Made by a program: the position numbers and the translations under genes | Notes under the pieces: model-generated | What the model was told of the DNA's origin: nothing | Databases searched by the model: none | What the model saw: the letters and a program-made list of their open reading frames with translations, nothing else | Source of the DNA: Acidimicrobiia bacterium | GTDB lineage: Bacteria > Actinomycetota > Acidimicrobiia > Spongiisociales > UBA5794 | Direction of reading: 5' to 3' | NCBI GenBank assembly: GCA_026985095.1 | Contig: JALSQW010000056.1 | Coordinates: 133,144-197,143 of the forward strand | Length of the DNA stretch: 64,000 bases | Shown: piece after piece, positions 15,136-24,689 of the stretch | Position numbering within the stretch: position 1 is the first letter of the stretch | Layout: each line of letters starts with the position of its first letter

Positions 15136-16510
15136 CACCTCCCTGCCGCCCGCCGGGTCGAGCATCCACGTCATCGGCGTCGGAGGAGCGGGGATGTCGG
15201 GCGTGGCGAAGATCCTCGCCCAACTCGGGTACCGCGTCTCGGGTTCGGACCTGAAACCGGGTCGAACCCTGGAGCTCCTCGAGGACGTCGGGATCGTCAC
15301 CTGGGTCGGTCACCGGCCGGACCGGGCGGCATCGTGGGACGTCGTCGTGGCGTCGTCGGCGGTCCCGGATCGGGACCCGGAGCTCCGCGCAGCCGCCGAG
15401 GCGGGCGTTCCGGTCTGGCGCCGGCCTCGTCTCCTGGGTGCGCTCACGACCCGGTTCCCGACGGTGGGGTTCTCCGGCACCCATGGGAAGACGACGAGCA
15501 CCGCCCTGGCGGTGACCGCCCTGCGAGGGATGGGGAACGATCCGTCGTTCATCGTCGGTGGTGAGCTCGTGGCCCTCAACACGGGTGCACACCGCGGAAC
15601 CGACGACCTGTTCGTCCTGGAGGCCGACGAAGCCTTCGGAACGTTCCGGCATCTCCACCTCACCGGGATGATGGTGACCAACATCGAGCCCGACCATCTC
15701 GACCACTACGGAACCGTCGCCGCGCTGGAGGACGCGTTCGCTCAGGTCGCGGCCGACGTCTCGGGGCCCGTGGTCGCCTGTATCGACGATCCCGGGGTGC
15801 GCCGCCTCGACCAGCGGGTTCCCGTCGTCTCGTACGGAACCAGCTCGGATGCCACCTGGCGGATCGTCGACGCCGCTCCTGCAGGCCTCGGCGTCCGGTT
15901 CGGTCTCCAACACGACGCGGGTGGCTCTGGCGATGCCGTCGTCGTCGAGGTACCCCGGCCGGGCATGCACGTCGCCCGCGACGCAGCCGGTGTCCTCGCC
16001 CTGCTGGGGGAGATGGGCTACGACGTGGCGGCCGCGGCCGCATCGCTGGAGGGGTTCGACGGCGTCCGGCGCCGTTGGGAGGTACGGGCGAAGGTCGCGG
16101 GCGTGGTCGTGGTCGAGGACTACGCCCACCATCCCACCGAGATCGCGGCGACGGTCGAAGCCGCGATCGCCGGAGCGCGGGGGCGGGTGTGGGCGGTGTT
16201 CCAACCGCATCGGTACACCCGCACCGCCGATCTGGGACCGGACTTCGGCCGGCCCTTGTCCGCGGTCGACGAGGTCATCGTCACCGACGTGTACCCGGCG
16301 GGTGAGCATCCGATCCCGGGGGTCACCGGCAAGATCGTCGCCGACGCGGTGGCGGCTGCCGGAGGCCACGTCCGGTACGTGCCCAAGCTCGACGACGTGG
16401 TGGATCTCGTGGTGGGCGCGCTGCATCCCGGGGACGTCCTGGTGCTCCTGGGAGCCGGAGATGTCGGGTCGATCGCCGAGTCGGTGGCGTTGGCCTTGGA
16501 GCGACGATGA
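15128..16510 (+). CDS. murC: UDP-N-acetylmuramate--L-alanine ligase
   Basis: A 460-aa Mur ligase that adds the first L-Ala to UDP-MurNAc. HVIGVGGAGMSGVA is the N-terminal dinucleotide-like fold, GSDLK follows, and the ATP loop is FSGTHGKTTSTALA. EADEAFGTF, NIEPDHLDHYG and VVEDYAHHPTEI in the C-terminal half are diagnostic of MurC. ATG at 15128 (8-bp overlap with murG) gives the family length. The stop overlaps the murB ATG. In many actinomycetes murC is followed directly by ftsQ; here murB sits between, a more ancestral arrangement. Confidence 0.95.
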   Translation: MVDTSLPPAGSSIHVIGVGGAGMSGVAKILAQLGYRVSGSDLKPGRTLELLEDVGIVTWVGHRPDRAASWDVVVASSAVPDRDPELRAAAEAGVPVWRRPRLLGALTTRFPTVGFSGTHGKTTSTALAVTALRGMGNDPSFIVGGELVALNTGAHRGTDDLFVLEADEAFGTFRHLHLTGMMVTNIEPDHLDHYGTVAALEDAFAQVAADVSGPVVACIDDPGVRRLDQRVPVVSYGTSSDATWRIVDAAPAGLGVRFGLQHDAGGSGDAVVVEVPRPGMHVARDAAGVLALLGEMGYDVAAAAASLEGFDGVRRRWEVRAKVAGVVVVEDYAHHPTEIAATVEAAIAGARGRVWAVFQPHRYTRTADLGPDFGRPLSAVDEVIVTDVYPAGEHPIPGVTGKIVADAVAAAGGHVRYVPKLDDVVDLVVGALHPGDVLVLLGAGDVGSIAESVALALERR

Positions 16511-17415
16511 CCGGATCGATCGATCATCCCGCGGTCCGTCGCGACGTTCCGCTCGCTGCGCACACGACCTACAAGGTCGGTGGCCTCGCCGCGTTCTGGG
16601 CCGAACCGGCGACGATCGCCGATCTCGCCGGTGTCCTCGACGCCGTGCCGAGCGACCTGCCGGTGCTCGTCCTCGGTCGAGGGAGCAACCTGGTGTTCTC
16701 GGATGCCGGGTTCGACGGGCTGGTCATCCGGCCGACCGGGGAGTTCCTCGGAGTGTCGGTCGGTGACGATGGCGAGGTCGTCGCCGGCGGGGCGGCCCCG
16801 CTGCCGAAGGTGGCCCGCACGGCTGCGGCTGCGGGACGAGCCGGTCTCGAGTTCTACGTCGGTATCCCCGGCTCGGTGGGTGGTGCCATCCGGATGAACG
16901 CGGGAGGTCACGGCTCCGACACCGCCACCGTTCTCCTCACCGCCACGGTGCTCGACCTCGTCACCAGGCAGACGGACGACCTGACCCCGGCCGCTCTCGA
17001 GTTCGGGTACCGCCGCTCCGGGTTGACGGATCGTCACATGGTCCTGCGGGCGTCGTTCCGGACCGAGCCGGGAGACCCGGCCGTGCTCGATGGTCGATTG
17101 CGTGACATCATCCGCTGGCGGAAGGAACACCAACCCGGGGGGACCCTGAACGCCGGCAGCGTGTTCAAGAACCCGCCGGGGGCCTCGGCCGGGGAGATCA
17201 TCGACCGACTGGGGTTGAAGGGCTACCGTCGCGGCGACGTGGCGGTGTCGGAGATGCATGCGAACTTCTTCGTCGCCGGGCCCGGGGCCACCGGCCACGA
17301 CATCTGGGAGCTCGTCCGTGCCGTGCGAGCGAAGGTGAAAGAGGCGACCGGGATCGATCTCGAGCCGGAGATCCGGTTCGTCGGCCAGTTCGGAGACACG
17401 GAGGTCCACCCATGA
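16507..17415 (+). CDS. murB: UDP-N-acetylenolpyruvoylglucosamine reductase
   Basis: A 302-aa FAD enzyme that reduces UDP-GlcNAc-enolpyruvate to UDP-MurNAc with NADPH. FAD-binding PCMH-type motifs: HTTYKVGGLAAFW, LVLGRGSNLVFSDAGFDGLVI and EFYVGIPGSVGGAIRMNAGGHG. The active-site stretch GGTLNAGSVFKNPPG supplies the catalytic Ser in the position used by type IIa-like MurB, and AGEIIDRLGLKGYRRGDVAVSEMHANF with the catalytic Glu region follows. Normal length. Flanked by 4-bp overlaps with murC and ftsQ. Confidence 0.95.
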   Translation: MTGSIDHPAVRRDVPLAAHTTYKVGGLAAFWAEPATIADLAGVLDAVPSDLPVLVLGRGSNLVFSDAGFDGLVIRPTGEFLGVSVGDDGEVVAGGAAPLPKVARTAAAAGRAGLEFYVGIPGSVGGAIRMNAGGHGSDTATVLLTATVLDLVTRQTDDLTPAALEFGYRRSGLTDRHMVLRASFRTEPGDPAVLDGRLRDIIRWRKEHQPGGTLNAGSVFKNPPGASAGEIIDRLGLKGYRRGDVAVSEMHANFFVAGPGATGHDIWELVRAVRAKVKEATGIDLEPEIRFVGQFGDTEVHP

Positions 17416-18203
17416 GAACGATGGACGAGCGGATCGCACGCCGGCGGCGTCTGGTCACCGAAGACCGCGCCGCTCGTCGCCTGCGACGCATCCTCACGGT
17501 GCTGGCGATCGCCGGTGTCGTGGCGTTCGCAGCCTGGTTCGTTCGCTCGCCGTACCTGTCGATCGCCGAGGTGACCGCGACGGGCGGGTCCGTCACCGAT
17601 CCGGTGACCCTCGCGACCGAGATGGGTATCCGCCCCGGCGTCCCGACCATCGACGTCGACCGAGGAGCCCTCGAAGCCAGGCTCGAGTCCGAGCCGTGGA
17701 TCGCGGGCGCCGAGGTCGCCGTGTCGTGGCCGGGGACCGTCTCCATCACGGTCATCGAACACCGGGCGGTGGCGCAGGTGGGATCCCGAGGATCCGCCGT
17801 GGTGGTGGCCGAAGACGGGACCGTGCTGGAGCCCGCCGGTGACGCCCCGATGCCGGTCGTCGCCATCGAACCGGCGACGACGCGAGCCGGTGAGCGTCTC
17901 TCCGATCGACGCATCATCGGGGCCCTGGGGTTCGTCGACGCCCTTCCGCGGGACCTGGCCGTGGCCACCGAGGTCGAAGCAGAAGGCGAGATCCTGTGGG
18001 CGACGGTGCCGGGCCATCGTGTCAGGCTCGGGCACGGCACCGACATGGAGATGAAGGCCGCGGTCCTCGTCGCGATGCTCGAGACGGACATCCCTCCCGG
18101 CGCGGTGATCGATCTCATCGCTCCCACCCGTCCCGCCGTGCGAGCTCAACCTGAACTTGAAGGTGAGTCCCCGGGTCCCGCAAAGGGTGAAGTTTCGGGT
18201 TAA
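17412..18203 (+). CDS. ftsQ: Cell division protein FtsQ
   Basis: A 263-aa bitopic protein: an Arg-rich cytoplasmic tail ([22 protein letters not shown]), one membrane helix (~residues 27-45, [18 protein letters not shown]), then a POTRA domain ([14 protein letters not shown] ... [40 protein letters not shown], spread over ~50-120) and a beta domain. This is the FtsQ/DivIB architecture; FtsQ scaffolds FtsL and FtsB in the divisome. It ends in an acidic tail. The stop TAA at 18201 is also part of a TAACCT sequence that could serve as an extra -10 for ftsZ. Confidence 0.92.
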   Translation: MRTMDERIARRRRLVTEDRAARRLRRILTVLAIAGVVAFAAWFVRSPYLSIAEVTATGGSVTDPVTLATEMGIRPGVPTIDVDRGALEARLESEPWIAGAEVAVSWPGTVSITVIEHRAVAQVGSRGSAVVVAEDGTVLEPAGDAPMPVVAIEPATTRAGERLSDRRIIGALGFVDALPRDLAVATEVEAEGEILWATVPGHRVRLGHGTDMEMKAAVLVAMLETDIPPGAVIDLIAPTRPAVRAQPELEGESPGPAKGEVSG

Positions 18204-18232
18204 CCTTGGGGAACCGTGCCGGAGGGATGCAG

Positions 18233-19318
18233 ATGACGACCGATACCAACAGAGCGCCACACACCTACCTCGCCGTGATCAAGGTGGTCGGGGTCGGCGG
18301 CGGCGGGGTCAATGCCGTCAACCGGATGATCGAATCCGGGGTGGGCGGCGTGGAGTTCATCGCCATCAACACCGACGCGCAGGCGCTCTTGATGTCGGAC
18401 GCCGACATGAAACTCGACATCGGCCGCGACGCCACCCGTGGGCTCGGCGCCGGCGCCAACCCCGAAGTCGGGCGCGAGGCGGCCGACGAGCATCGCGACG
18501 AGATCGAGGATGCCCTCAAGGGCGCCGACATGGTGTTCATCACCGCCGGCGAGGGTGGCGGGACCGGGACCGGTGCTGCACCCGTCGTCGCCGAGGTCGC
18601 CCGCTCCGCAGGGGCGCTCACCGTGGGTGTCGTCACCCGACCGTTCGGCTTCGAAGGTCGCCGACGTTCCGTCCAGGCCGAACAGGGGATCCAGGCCCTC
18701 AAGGCCGCCGTCGACACCCTGATCATCATCCCCAACGAGCGCCTCCTCGAGGTCGCCGATACCAACATGCCGGTGACCGAAGCGTTCCGGATGGCCGACG
18801 AGGTCCTCACCGCCGGGGTCAAGGGCATCACCGACCTCATCACCACCCCCGGGCTCATCAACGTCGACTTCGCCGACGTCAAGACCGTCATGGCCGAAGC
18901 GGGTTCCGCGGTGATGGGCATCGGCCATGCGACCGGCGACTCGCGCGCCGAACAAGCCGCAGAGAAGGCCATCTCGAGTCCCCTGTTGGAGACCTCGATG
19001 GAAGGTGCCCGCGGGGTGCTGCTGTCCCTCGCCGGCCCTTCCGATATGACCTTGCAGGAGCTGAACACGGCGGCGACGTTGATCGCCGACCACTCCGACG
19101 CCGATGCGAACATCATCTTCGGCGCCGTGATCGACGACACGCTCGGCGACGAGATGCGGGTCACCGTGATCGCCGCCGGTTTCGACCGGGACCGCCGCTC
19201 CACGTCGGGTATCACCGGCTCACCGGCGTCTCGGCCCCGACCCTCGTTGTTCACCGACGACGAGGACAGCACCGAAGAGCGCGACGACCTCGAGATCCCG
19301 GGGTTCGTCCAAGGATGA
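18233..19318 (+). CDS. ftsZ: Cell division GTPase FtsZ
   Basis: A 361-aa tubulin-like GTPase forming the Z ring. Motifs: [17 protein letters not shown], the tubulin signature GGGTGTG at 108-114, FEGRRR and NVDFADV (T7 synergy loop, DFADVK). The C-terminal linker is short, ending with EIPGFVQG, the conserved tail that contacts SepF and other partners. GGAGGG at 18221-18226 has ideal spacing to ATG 18233; the ATG at 18227 is too close to it. This is one of the few junctions in the cluster without an overlap (29 nt after ftsQ), which allows separate expression. It is coupled to pgeF by ATGA. Confidence 0.97.
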   Translation: MTTDTNRAPHTYLAVIKVVGVGGGGVNAVNRMIESGVGGVEFIAINTDAQALLMSDADMKLDIGRDATRGLGAGANPEVGREAADEHRDEIEDALKGADMVFITAGEGGGTGTGAAPVVAEVARSAGALTVGVVTRPFGFEGRRRSVQAEQGIQALKAAVDTLIIIPNERLLEVADTNMPVTEAFRMADEVLTAGVKGITDLITTPGLINVDFADVKTVMAEAGSAVMGIGHATGDSRAEQAAEKAISSPLLETSMEGARGVLLSLAGPSDMTLQELNTAATLIADHSDADANIIFGAVIDDTLGDEMRVTVIAAGFDRDRRSTSGITGSPASRPRPSLFTDDEDSTEERDDLEIPGFVQG

Positions 19319-19938
19319 TCCGCCCGCCCGGATTCCGGGCGACGGCGTTCGAGACCCGTGCCGTCGACGACGCCAGAGACGACCTGGCGGTTCGACGGTC
19401 CCTGGCGACGGAGCTGGGGATCGGCACCGACTGGGCGTACCTGCATCAGGTCCACGGAGCGACGGTCATCGAGGCGACCGGCCCCGGGCTGCTGGGCGAC
19501 GCCGACGGCATCGTCACCACCCGCCGCGGCCTTCCCATCGTGGTCGCGACCGCCGACTGTCTCCCCATCGTCATCGAGGGAGCGGGCAGCGTCGGCGTCG
19601 CCCATGCCGGTTGGCGAGGGCTCGCCGCAGGGATCGTCGGGGCGGTGCTCTCCGCCATGGCGGATCTCGGGGATCGTCCCGTGCGGGCGGCCATCGGGCC
19701 GGCGATCGGCCCGTGTTGCTACGAGGTCGGGCCCGAGGTCGCCGGCCGCTTCCCTCGCTTCGTGTCGACCACGACCTGGGGGACCACCAGCATCGACCTC
19801 GCGGCCGCAGCCGCCGATCAGCTCGACGGGCTCGAGGTCTGGACGTCGGGCCGCTGCACCCGGACCGACCCCGATCTCCGGTCGTACCGTGGTGGCGATC
19901 TCCATCGCCGGCAGGTCGCCGTCGGGTGGCTGCCGTGA
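19315..19938 (+). CDS. pgeF: Peptidoglycan editing factor PgeF / multicopper-like (YlmD)
   Basis: A 207-aa cytoplasmic protein of the YfiH/YlmD family. In E. coli PgeF removes L-Ser mistakenly incorporated in place of L-Ala in UDP-MurNAc peptides; other members act on adenosine. Metal-site motifs are complete: [21 protein letters not shown] and [10 protein letters not shown], giving the zinc-binding His/Cys/His set. It is slightly shorter than the usual 240 aa, with a truncated N-terminus. The position between ftsZ and yggS is conserved in actinobacteria. GTGA overlap with the next gene. Confidence 0.9.
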   Translation: MIRPPGFRATAFETRAVDDARDDLAVRRSLATELGIGTDWAYLHQVHGATVIEATGPGLLGDADGIVTTRRGLPIVVATADCLPIVIEGAGSVGVAHAGWRGLAAGIVGAVLSAMADLGDRPVRAAIGPAIGPCCYEVGPEVAGRFPRFVSTTTWGTTSIDLAAAAADQLDGLEVWTSGRCTRTDPDLRSYRGGDLHRRQVAVGWLP

Positions 19939-20630
19939 CGACGATCGCCGAACGGCTCGACGAGGTCCGTGCTCGGATCGCGGCGGCGGCACGCCGCTCG
20001 GGTCGGTCACCCGGCGACGTGACCCTGGTCGCGGTCAGCAAGGGCAGTCCGGACGAGGACGTGCTCGCGGCGCGCGCCGCCGGACAGCGGCTCTTCGGGG
20101 AGAACCGGCCCGATCAGCTCGCCGGCCGGATCGCCCGGCTCGACGGTGACCTGTCCTGGCACCTCATCGGGCATCTTCAGCGCCGGGCGGTGCGCCATGT
20201 CCTCGTCGGTGTCGCCATGATCGAGTCGCTCGACCGGATCCGCCTGGCCGAGACCCTGGCCCGGCGCCTTCCCGACGTCCCTCCGGTGCTGCTCGAGGTC
20301 AACCTGGCCGAAGAGCCGCAGAAGCACGGAGTGGCGCCCGTCGACGTTCCCGCGACGGCAGCCGCCGTCGTCGAGCTCGGACTCGATCTGCGTGGTCTGA
20401 TGGCCATCCCACCGCGGCCGGAAACGCCGGAGGACTCCCGGCCGTGGTTCGAGCGACTGGCCGAGTTGGGCGATGTGTTGGGCAGGGAACTGTCCGGGCC
20501 GGTCGAGCTGTCGATGGGCATGAGCGACGATTTCGAGGTGGCCGTCGAGTGCGGTGCGACCATCGTTCGCGTGGGACGGGCTATCTTTGGGGAACGGGCG
20601 GCCACCGAGCCGCGACGGGAAACGACGTGA
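19935..20630 (+). CDS. PLP homeostasis protein (YggS/YlmE family)
   Basis: A 231-aa single-domain fold-type III PLP-binding protein. The PLP lysine lies in [30 protein letters not shown] and the phosphate-binding [20 protein letters not shown] follow. Members regulate vitamin B6 and amino-acid pools without a known enzymatic reaction. Start is a GTG overlapping the pgeF stop. The gene commonly lies between ftsZ and sepF in Gram-positive genomes, as here; the link to division is not understood. Confidence 0.92.
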   Translation: MTTIAERLDEVRARIAAAARRSGRSPGDVTLVAVSKGSPDEDVLAARAAGQRLFGENRPDQLAGRIARLDGDLSWHLIGHLQRRAVRHVLVGVAMIESLDRIRLAETLARRLPDVPPVLLEVNLAEEPQKHGVAPVDVPATAAAVVELGLDLRGLMAIPPRPETPEDSRPWFERLAELGDVLGRELSGPVELSMGMSDDFEVAVECGATIVRVGRAIFGERAATEPRRETT

Positions 20631-20639
20631 GGTGAGCCG

Positions 20640-21227
20640 ATGGCATCGATGTGGCAGAAGACACTGTTCTACCTCGGCCTCGTCGACGAGGACGAGGCTG
20701 CCCAGGCGCAGGTGACACCGATGCCGCCGCCGCAGGAGACGGTCGTCGCCCAGCAGCCCGTCCCGATGGCGCCGCCGCATCAATCCGTGGCCGCTCGGGT
20801 GCGGCCGCCCGGGGTCGTCGCCGGTCGCCGCGTCGAGCCGCCGGGTCAGAGCCGCCGGCGGGTCTCGCCGTACCCCGAGCACGCCGAAGCGGGCCTCTAC
20901 GTCCACGAGACGGCGCCGACCAGGGACCGGTACCCGGTCGCGGAGCCCGAGGCGCGCGTCATCGTCGCCCGCAACTTCTCCGACGCGCAGGTGCTCGCCG
21001 ACGACCTCCGCGCCGGCAAGGCCGTCGTCCTCGACCTCCGCTCGACCGAGCCGGAGATGGTGCGTCGGATCGTGGACTTCACGTCAGGGCTCACCTACGC
21101 CCTCGACGGGAAGATGGGCAAGATCGCCAAGGGCGTGGTCCTCGTGACCCCCCACGGTGTGACGCTCAGCCCGCAAGAGCAGGAGCGGCTCTCCCAACTC
21201 GGTCTCTACGGCACCAGGGCCGGCTGA
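20640..21227 (+). CDS. sepF: Cell division protein SepF
   Basis: A 195-aa protein with an N-terminal amphipathic membrane-targeting helix (MWQKTLFYLGL), a Pro/Gln/Arg-rich linker (~20-90) and a C-terminal SepF core (RVIVARNFSDAQVLADDLRAGKAVVLDL, then RRIVDFTSGLTYALDGKMGKIAKGVVLVTPHGV, shown here as adjoining parts). SepF tethers FtsZ filaments to the membrane, replacing FtsA, which is absent from this cluster. There is a GAGGTGAG ribosome-binding site before ATG 20640 and a 9-nt gap from the previous gene. Confidence 0.93.
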   Translation: MASMWQKTLFYLGLVDEDEAAQAQVTPMPPPQETVVAQQPVPMAPPHQSVAARVRPPGVVAGRRVEPPGQSRRRVSPYPEHAEAGLYVHETAPTRDRYPVAEPEARVIVARNFSDAQVLADDLRAGKAVVLDLRSTEPEMVRRIVDFTSGLTYALDGKMGKIAKGVVLVTPHGVTLSPQEQERLSQLGLYGTRAG

Positions 21228-21232
21228 GCGCG

Positions 21233-21496
21233 ATGAACCTCCTTCGCGGGCTCCTGAACCTCGTTCTGCTCGCCCTCTTCGCTTGGATCGTCCTGGGATA
21301 CGTCGTCGTGTTCGGCCGGATCCCGTGGGGTCATCCGGTCCGCAAGGCCTACGACTTCCTCGGTCGGATCTTCGAGCCCATCCTCCGCCCCATCCGTCGG
21401 GTGCTCCCGCCGATCCGGATCGGGGGAGCGGCGCTCGACCTGTCTCCGATGATCCTCATCTTGATCATCTGGCTGGTCATCGGCCTGCTCGGGTAG
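21233..21496 (+). CDS. YggT family membrane protein
   Basis: An 87-aa protein with two hydrophobic segments (NLVLLALFAWIVLGYVVVF and MILILIIWLVIGLL) around FEPILRPIRRVLPPIRIGG, the YggT signature loop. Members lie next to sepF in many Gram-positive bacteria and have been linked to division or osmotic stress, without a defined biochemical role. Its last 20 bp overlap, tail to tail, with the end of ileS on the other strand. Confidence 0.88.
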   Translation: MNLLRGLLNLVLLALFAWIVLGYVVVFGRIPWGHPVRKAYDFLGRIFEPILRPIRRVLPPIRIGGAALDLSPMILILIIWLVIGLLG

Positions 21497-24400
21497 CAGC
21501 CCTCTTCACCGCCAGGACGACCCGGTGGCCATCCAGCGAGATGGCCGGTTCCATCGAGGTGGCGTCCCGCTCGATACCCTCGGCGAGGACCTCCCCGGCG
21601 ATGAGGTCGCCGAATCGACCGAATGCATCGACGATGTCCGGATCCGAGGAGTTCCATCGCACCGTCACCCGGTCGGTGACCGCCAGGCCCTGATCCTTGC
21701 GGAGGCTCTGGATCCGGTTGACGAGGTCCCGTGCGATGCCCTCCAGTCGCAGGTCCTCGTCGATCGTCGTGTCGAGCGCCACCGACAGGGACCCTTCGCT
21801 CGCCACGGCCAGGCCGGCACGGGGAACCCGGGTCACCACGATGTCGTCGGCGGCGATCTCGACACCGTCACACTCGACGGTTCCGCCCGCGAGGACCGAT
21901 TCGAGTTCCTCGCTGCCGAGCGCCTCGATCCGCTCGGCGACGCGCCTCGTCTCCTTGCCGAGCCGCGGTCCGAGGACCTTGAAGTTGGCCTTGGCGGTGA
22001 GGTCGACGAACGATCGCTCGTCGGCCGCGACGCGAACGTCCTTGACGTTGAGCTCGTCGGCGATGAGGTCCGCGTGGTCCTCGACCGCGGCCACCACCTG
22101 GGGATCACGGGTGGCGATGGTCACCGATCGCAGCGGCTGGCGAACGCGGAGATCCGTCCGTTTGCGAAGGCCGCGTCCGAGGTTCACGACCGTCCGGACG
22201 ATGGCCATGGAGCGCTCGAGATCGCGGTCGATGACCGAACCGTCCGCGGTCGGGTAGTCGAGGTGATGGACACTGACGGGAGCGTCGGCGTCGACGCTGC
22301 GGACCAGGTCCTGGTAGAGCCGTTCGGTGACGAAGGGCAACACCGGAGCGGCGACGGTGGCGAAGGTGGTCAGGACCTCGTACAAGGTCGCGAACGCGGC
22401 CAGTTTGGTCTGATCGTCCCCACCGCGATGGCTCCAGAAGCGCCTCCGGGAGCGGCGGATGTACCAGTTGGTGAGGTGTCCGACGAACCCGATGACGGGC
22501 GGGACGACCCGATCGAGGCGATAGTCCTCCATCTCGCGGTTGACGTCCGCGACGAGGCTCTGCAGCACCGAGACGATCCACCGATCGATCTCGGGCCGCT
22601 CGGCCAGCGGGGGCGCCGACGTGATGTCGTCCATCGTGATGCCGTCGGCCTGCGCGTAGGTGGTGAAGAACGAGTACGCGTTCCACAGTGGCAGGAGCAC
22701 GGTGCGCACCACGTCGCGGACCCCCGCTTCGGAGAAGCGGAGGGGTTCGCCTCGCACGATCGGCGAGTTGATCAGGTAGGCCCGCAACGCGTCGGCCCCG
22801 AACCGGTCGAGGATCGTGCTCGGATCCGGATAGTTCTTGAGCGACTTGGACATCTTGCGCCCATCCTCGGCGAGGATGAGCCCCGTCACGACGCAGTTCT
22901 GGAAGGGGGCCTGTTCCGAGATGGCGGTCGCCAGGACCAGGAGCGTGTAGAACCATCCGCGCGTCTGGTCGAGGCCCTCGGCGATGAAGTCGGCCGGGAA
23001 CCGGCGGGCGAAGCGTTCTTCGTTCTCGAAGGGGTAGTGGATCTGGGCATAGGGCATCGCTCCCGACTCGAACCAGCAGTCGAGGACCTCGGGCACCCGG
23101 CGCATCGTGCCGTCGGTGCATTCGGTGCACCGATACGTGACCTCGTCGACGAACTCCCGGTGGAGATCGTCGAGCCAGACGCCGGCGCGTTCACGCAGCT
23201 CGGCCCGCGATCCCATGGCCTCCTGGTGGCCGCAGCGGTCGCATTGCCATACGGGGATGCAGCTTCCCCAGTATCGGTTGCGGCTGATCGCCCAATCCCT
23301 GGCGTTCTCCAACCAGTTGCCGAACCGCTTCGAACCGATGTGCTCGGGCACCCAATGGATCGTCCGGTTGTTGGCCACCATCTCGTCGCGGAAGCGCTCG
23401 ACCGCGACGAACCAGGTGGGGATCGCCTTGTAGATGAGCGGCGTGGCCGTTCGCCAACAGAAGGGGTACGAGTGGCGGATGGTGCCCCTGACCAGGAGCC
23501 GGCCCTTCTCGTCGAGCAGATCCATCAAGATCGGGTCGGCCTCCTTGACGTTCATTCCCGCGACGTCGGGGACGTCGTCGGTGAAGCGGGCTTCGGCGTC
23601 GACCGGGTCGACCAGCACGTCGAGTCCGGCCGCTTGGAGGGCGAAGAAGTCCGCCTCGCCGTAGGCCGGGGCCATGTGCACCAGGCCGGTGCCCTCCTCC
23701 ACCGTGACGTCGTCCGAGACGATGACGCGGAAGGCGCCGCGGTCGCGCTCCTCCTCGAAGTAGTCGAAGGGCGGGTCGTATTCGATACCGACCAGATCCC
23801 GGCCCGATGCCGTCCGGTCGGGTTCGACGGGCTCACCGAAGATCGCCTCGATCCGATCGACGGCGATCCAGTACCGGCCGGGTCGTCCCCCGAGGGGGTG
23901 GACGACCCGGCCGTACTCGATGTCCTCCCCGACCGCCACCGCCAGGTTGCCGGGGAGGGTCCACGGTGTCGTGGTCCAGATGAGGAGATCGTCGCCCGCC
24001 TCGACGGGCCCGTGGCCTCTGAGGACGGGAAGTCGGACGACGATCGCCGGATCCTCCACCTCCCGATAGTCGAGGTTCGCCTCGAAGTTGGACAGCGGTG
24101 TCGTGGCCCCCCACGAGTAGGGCAGCACCTTGAAGTCCTGATAGATGAGACCCTTGTCCCACAAGCGTCGGAAGACCCACCACACCGACTCCATGAACTC
24201 GACGTCCATGGTCTTGTAGTCGTTGTCGAAGTCGACCCAGCGGCCGATCCGTTCGGTGATCGTCTCCCACTCACCGGTGGTGTGCTCGACCATCTCCCGA
24301 CAGGCCTGGTTGAAGCGAGCGATCCCGAGTTCCTGGATGTCTCGGGGGCCGGAGACGCCCAGGAGCTTCTCGACCTCCATCTCCACGGGCAGGCCGTGGG

Positions 24401-24677
24401 TGTCCCAGCCGAAGCGGCGTTCGACGCGGAAGCCGCGCATCGTCCAGTAGCGGGGCACGATGTCCTTGATGATGCCTTGCAGGATGTGCCCGTAGTGGGG
24501 GCTGCCGGTGGCGAAGGGCGGACCATCGTAGAAGGTGTACTCGCGCGTCGAGGGACGCATCGTCACCGACGTCTCGAAGGCGGCGACCTCCTTCCAGAAC
24601 GCCAGGACGCGAGCGTCCAGGGCAGGGAGATCCACGGTCGCGGGAACCTGGGGGAAGTCGGTGGTGCGGTCGGTCAT
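21477..24677 (-). CDS. ileS: Isoleucyl-tRNA synthetase (type 2, eukaryote-like)
   Basis: A 1066-aa class Ia synthetase charging tRNA-Ile. The HIGH motif is HYGH at 61-64 in GSPHYGHILQGIIKD, and the KMSKS motif is at 608-612 in DGRKMSKSLKNYPDP. The sequence context of both and the length are those of the IleS2 group, whose members tolerate mupirocin better than IleS1. An editing domain (TPWTLPGNLAV) and a C-terminal anticodon domain with a zinc-like cysteine set in the middle (QCDRCG, CTECTDG) are present. GGAGG lies 9 nt upstream of the ATG. Expression is probably controlled by the T-box in its leader. Confidence 0.96.
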   Translation of the reverse strand: MTDRTTDFPQVPATVDLPALDARVLAFWKEVAAFETSVTMRPSTREYTFYDGPPFATGSPHYGHILQGIIKDIVPRYWTMRGFRVERRFGWDTHGLPVEMEVEKLLGVSGPRDIQELGIARFNQACREMVEHTTGEWETITERIGRWVDFDNDYKTMDVEFMESVWWVFRRLWDKGLIYQDFKVLPYSWGATTPLSNFEANLDYREVEDPAIVVRLPVLRGHGPVEAGDDLLIWTTTPWTLPGNLAVAVGEDIEYGRVVHPLGGRPGRYWIAVDRIEAIFGEPVEPDRTASGRDLVGIEYDPPFDYFEEERDRGAFRVIVSDDVTVEEGTGLVHMAPAYGEADFFALQAAGLDVLVDPVDAEARFTDDVPDVAGMNVKEADPILMDLLDEKGRLLVRGTIRHSYPFCWRTATPLIYKAIPTWFVAVERFRDEMVANNRTIHWVPEHIGSKRFGNWLENARDWAISRNRYWGSCIPVWQCDRCGHQEAMGSRAELRERAGVWLDDLHREFVDEVTYRCTECTDGTMRRVPEVLDCWFESGAMPYAQIHYPFENEERFARRFPADFIAEGLDQTRGWFYTLLVLATAISEQAPFQNCVVTGLILAEDGRKMSKSLKNYPDPSTILDRFGADALRAYLINSPIVRGEPLRFSEAGVRDVVRTVLLPLWNAYSFFTTYAQADGITMDDITSAPPLAERPEIDRWIVSVLQSLVADVNREMEDYRLDRVVPPVIGFVGHLTNWYIRRSRRRFWSHRGGDDQTKLAAFATLYEVLTTFATVAAPVLPFVTERLYQDLVRSVDADAPVSVHHLDYPTADGSVIDRDLERSMAIVRTVVNLGRGLRKRTDLRVRQPLRSVTIATRDPQVVAAVEDHADLIADELNVKDVRVAADERSFVDLTAKANFKVLGPRLGKETRRVAERIEALGSEELESVLAGGTVECDGVEIAADDIVVTRVPRAGLAVASEGSLSVALDTTIDEDLRLEGIARDLVNRIQSLRKDQGLAVTDRVTVRWNSSDPDIVDAFGRFGDLIAGEVLAEGIERDATSMEPAISLDGHRVVLAVKRAATRAGR

Positions 24678-24689
24678 CTCGGTTGGCCT

